From the NCBI GenBank assembly GCA_034004685.1, contig JAVEWG010000021.1, forward strand, positions 1-61,854: a DNA stretch of 61,854 bases. Reading direction: 5' to 3'. This document shows positions 60,204 through 61,854 of the stretch, piece by piece; position 1 is the first letter of the stretch, and each line of letters starts with the position of its first letter. This DNA is from JAEUNX01 sp034004685. GTDB taxonomy: Bacteria > Pseudomonadota > Gammaproteobacteria > Burkholderiales > Rhodocyclaceae. The notes below the pieces were generated by a model. The model was not told the DNA's origin. It saw nothing but the letters and a program-made list of their open reading frames with translations, and did no database searches. Both the position numbers and the translations under genes were made by a program.

Positions 60204-60959
60204 TCACCCCAACTCCCCGGTTTTGGGACGCGGGCTTTCCACAGCCTCCATCGGATGCGGCCCGGTCGGTTCCGCCTCCCTGTTACGGTATTTGCTGGAA
60301 TACCAGGTGTCGTCCCCCGAGCGGCCTCCCAGCACGTGGGCGATGATGCGGGCTCTGGCGTCCTGCAAGCGCTTGCCTCCCACGCCCCGCTCCACCACCT
60401 CGGGGTCAGTAGAAGCGATCCGCTCCAGGGCAGCATGTACCACCACCGCCTCGGCATAGGCGTCCCCCTTGCGGGGTTTCCCCTCGGGAGGATAGGCCGC
60501 CAGAATATGATGGGCCAAACGTTCGATCACGGGCATATAGGAACTCACCCGCAACGCTTCGAAGCGGGGATCCCCCCGATCAGCCTCCAGATTGCGGTAG
60601 CGCAGCACCTCCCGGTGGCGATCCCACACATTGTCGAAGGACTCCACCAGCCGCAGGGCGTGGTCCACCTCGATGGCGGAAGGATTCCATGGCTCGTCCA
60701 GGACCGCATAAACCTCGGCCATCTCCTCCCCCGCCACCTGGCTCAAGGCATGCATGATGTCTTTGACGTCATCGAAATACATGTAAAAGGTTGCCGACGA
60801 AGTCTTGGCCTCCTGGGCAATGGATACTGCCGTCAGCGCCATGGGGGATTCACTCTTCAGGAGGTGGCGGGCGGCGTCCATCAATCGACGGCGGGTCGCG
60901 TTCCCTTTTTCGCCTAGGGCCTGCCCCTGCTTGTTCTTGATAACGACGTTGTTTTTCAT
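60204..60959 (-). CDS. TetR family regulator
   Basis: 251 residues from ATG 60959 with GAGAGGG upstream. HTH at about residues 21-70 (RRRLMDAARHLLKSESPMALTAVSIA cut here; SSATFYMYFDDVKDIMHAL), preceded by a Lys-rich N-terminus. The ligand domain has EAVVVHAALERIAS. The last ~35 residues are Pro-rich and disordered. It converges on the MFS gene and diverges from the GntR gene at 61340. An inverted repeat 38-58 bp upstream is its probable autoregulatory site. Confidence 0.9.
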   Translation of the reverse strand: MKNNVVIKNKQGQALGEKGNATRRRLMDAARHLLKSESPMALTAVSIAQEAKTSSATFYMYFDDVKDIMHALSQVAGEEMAEVYAVLDEPWNPSAIEVDHALRLVESFDNVWDRHREVLRYRNLEADRGDPRFEALRVSSYMPVIERLAHHILAAYPPEGKPRKGDAYAEAVVVHAALERIASTDPEVVERGVGGKRLQDARARIIAHVLGGRSGDDTWYSSKYRNREAEPTGPHPMEAVESPRPKTGELG

Positions 60960-60994
60960 ATCCCTCTCGCGGGGGTCCTCCCTTATTAGGAACC

Positions 60995-61017
60995 TACCGT
61001 ACGAATAATACGGCAGG
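60995..61017. promoter_or_regulatory. Inverted repeat upstream of the TetR gene
   Basis: CCGTA (60997-61001) and TACGG (61009-61013) around CGAATAA, extended outward to CCT/AGG with one mismatch. Sits in the 380-bp gap 60960-61339 between divergent TetR and GntR genes; nothing else identifiable there. Confidence 0.55.
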
Positions 61018-61339
61018 CGAGCCCTGCTCGCCCATGGATCAAACAACGCTATGGGTACCCAGACCCGCCGAGCGGCTACCAATACCGATTTTTCGGCCTA
61101 TCCTGAATGCACTCAAAACCCGCGGAGGAAGGACCAGCAAGTCCAGGGAGCCCCGAATGCCCAACCCCAGGCCCCAGGCGGTTGGCAATGCCAATCCTCG
61201 GCATTCTTGCGCCTTCGCCACCCCCCTCGATTCAGAACTATCGGACTAGCGGCTTGCGGTGAGAATACTGGGTAGCTAGAGTAGTGAGCTGTTCTGGTGC
61301 CGTTGCGACCATTTGCCACGAAACGCTCTTTCCTTCTCC

Positions 61340-61854
61340 ATGCCCACATCCATGACCATCCCCGCAAAACGCTCGTCGGCCGTTGCCAACACCGTCACCC
61401 AGTTGCGACAGCTCATTCTCGAGCAGGAGGACGGCGCCTACCTGGGGTCGGAAGACCAACTGATGACCCGGTTTGGCATCAGCCGCCCGACGCTCCGCCA
61501 AGCGGTACGCCTCATGGAGCATGAGCGCTTATTGGTCATCAAACGTGGCAGCGGCGGTGGGTTCTTTGCCCGCCGCCCCCAGATCGAGGCGGTCGCCCAT
61601 GCCGCCACGATCTACCTGAGCATCGAGCGCGCCACGCCGAACCACATTTTCGCCGCCTCCGTGCCCCTGCTCACCGAAGCGACCCGACTCGCTGCTATCA
61701 ATCAAGGCAAGGATCCCGCCCTGAAAATGCGGCTTCAGCAACTCCTGATGCCCAGTCGGGAAGGGGGGGAGGATCAAGCCATCGACACCCTTACTTTCGA
61801 CTGGACCCTGGCCCAGATCGTCAGCGAGATGTGCGGCAACCCGGTCATCAAGCT
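61340..61854 (+). CDS. GntR family regulator, C-terminus beyond window
   Basis: At least 171 residues from ATG 61340 (ATG 61352 is an in-frame alternative). Winged helix at about 18-85 with LGSEDQLMTRFGISRPTLRQ, close to both HTH copies of the protein at 30045. An FCD-like helical domain follows (ATPNHIFAASVPLLTEATRL, FDWTLAQIVSEMCGNPVI). The frame is still open at the window end, so it could also be a double-domain protein. Probably an acyl-CoA-responsive regulator of adjacent genes. Confidence 0.88.
   Translation, partial: MPTSMTIPAKRSSAVANTVTQLRQLILEQEDGAYLGSEDQLMTRFGISRPTLRQAVRLMEHERLLVIKRGSGGGFFARRPQIEAVAHAATIYLSIERATPNHIFAASVPLLTEATRLAAINQGKDPALKMRLQQLLMPSREGGEDQAIDTLTFDWTLAQIVSEMCGNPVIK

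Noticed and set aside
1..61854. CRISPR array, IS element, rRNA or a complete prophage
   Set aside because: No regular spaced repeats, transposase motifs or rRNA segments were seen; only an integrase fragment remains.

Overview
This is a GC-rich bacterial chromosome window. The codon style, the Uup/ABC-F gene, the single-copy tRNA-Arg(CCU) and the density of acyl-CoA catabolism genes suggest a betaproteobacterium, possibly a Rhodocyclales steroid or terpenoid degrader of the Sterolibacterium/Denitratisoma type. That placement is an inference. No rRNA or other taxonomic marker is present.

Region 1 (1-10.9 kb) is general accessory and housekeeping DNA. It holds the start of a type I restriction-modification methyltransferase (hsdM, cut by the window edge), the ABC-F ATPase uup, and tRNA-Arg(CCU). 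Just downstream of the tRNA is a chimeric ORF in which the arm-binding domain of a P4-type integrase is fused in frame to an almost complete spermidine synthase. Next comes a minus-strand trio (chemoreceptor, porin, small PstS-like protein), then a DUF2889 gene and a TetR regulator.

Region 2 (10.9-17.3 kb, plus strand) is a five-gene operon behind a strong 27-bp TetR-type operator: acyl-CoA dehydrogenase, SDR, aminoglycoside-phosphotransferase-like kinase, acyl-CoA ligase and MFS transporter. The pairing of kinase and dehydrogenase is a split version of human ACAD10/ACAD11 and resembles the Lva logic for 4-hydroxyacyl-CoA catabolism.

Region 3 (17.4-30 kb, minus strand) has two transcription units separated by a strong terminator. 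The unit nearer the start of the window is three paralogous crotonases, a ligase and an isochorismatase-fold protein that has lost its D-K-C triad. The other is a racemase-like CaiB protein, two acyl-CoA dehydrogenases, two MaoC-type hydratase subunits, an Ltp2-like thiolase-fold aldolase and a separate DUF35 protein. This matches the mycobacterial ChsE1-ChsE2-ChsH1-ChsH2-Ltp2 steroid side-chain module, with ChsH2 split in two. A 17beta-HSD4-like 3-hydroxyacyl-CoA dehydrogenase and a divergent, internally duplicated GntR regulator follow.

Region 4 (31.7-38.4 kb) is a cell-envelope module: MMPL/RND transporter, YCF48-like beta-propeller, DUF1329 and DUF1302. It is probably for movement of a hydrophobic substrate.

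Region 5 (38.7-58.1 kb, minus strand) is two further beta-oxidation operons. The first has crotonases, two ligases, a fused tandem acyl-CoA dehydrogenase and a 2,4-dienoyl-CoA reductase-like SDR. The second has two crotonases, an HSD10-like SDR, an NMO-type flavoprotein, a thiolase, a FadN-type bifunctional enzyme, an alpha/beta hydrolase and a decayed DUF2889 copy. An MFS gene lies between them.

Region 6 (58.5 kb to the end) has an MFS_3 exporter with an extra C-terminal domain, a TetR regulator and the 5' part of another GntR gene.

Taken together, about 47 kb encodes import, CoA activation, several alternative dehydrogenation and hydration steps, retro-aldol or thiolytic cleavage, and several layers of local regulation. 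The best overall reading is degradation of branched, polycyclic or isoprenoid-like acids such as a steroid side chain. No steroid ring-cleavage gene is present, so the substrate remains unproven. No CRISPR array, IS element or rRNA was found.
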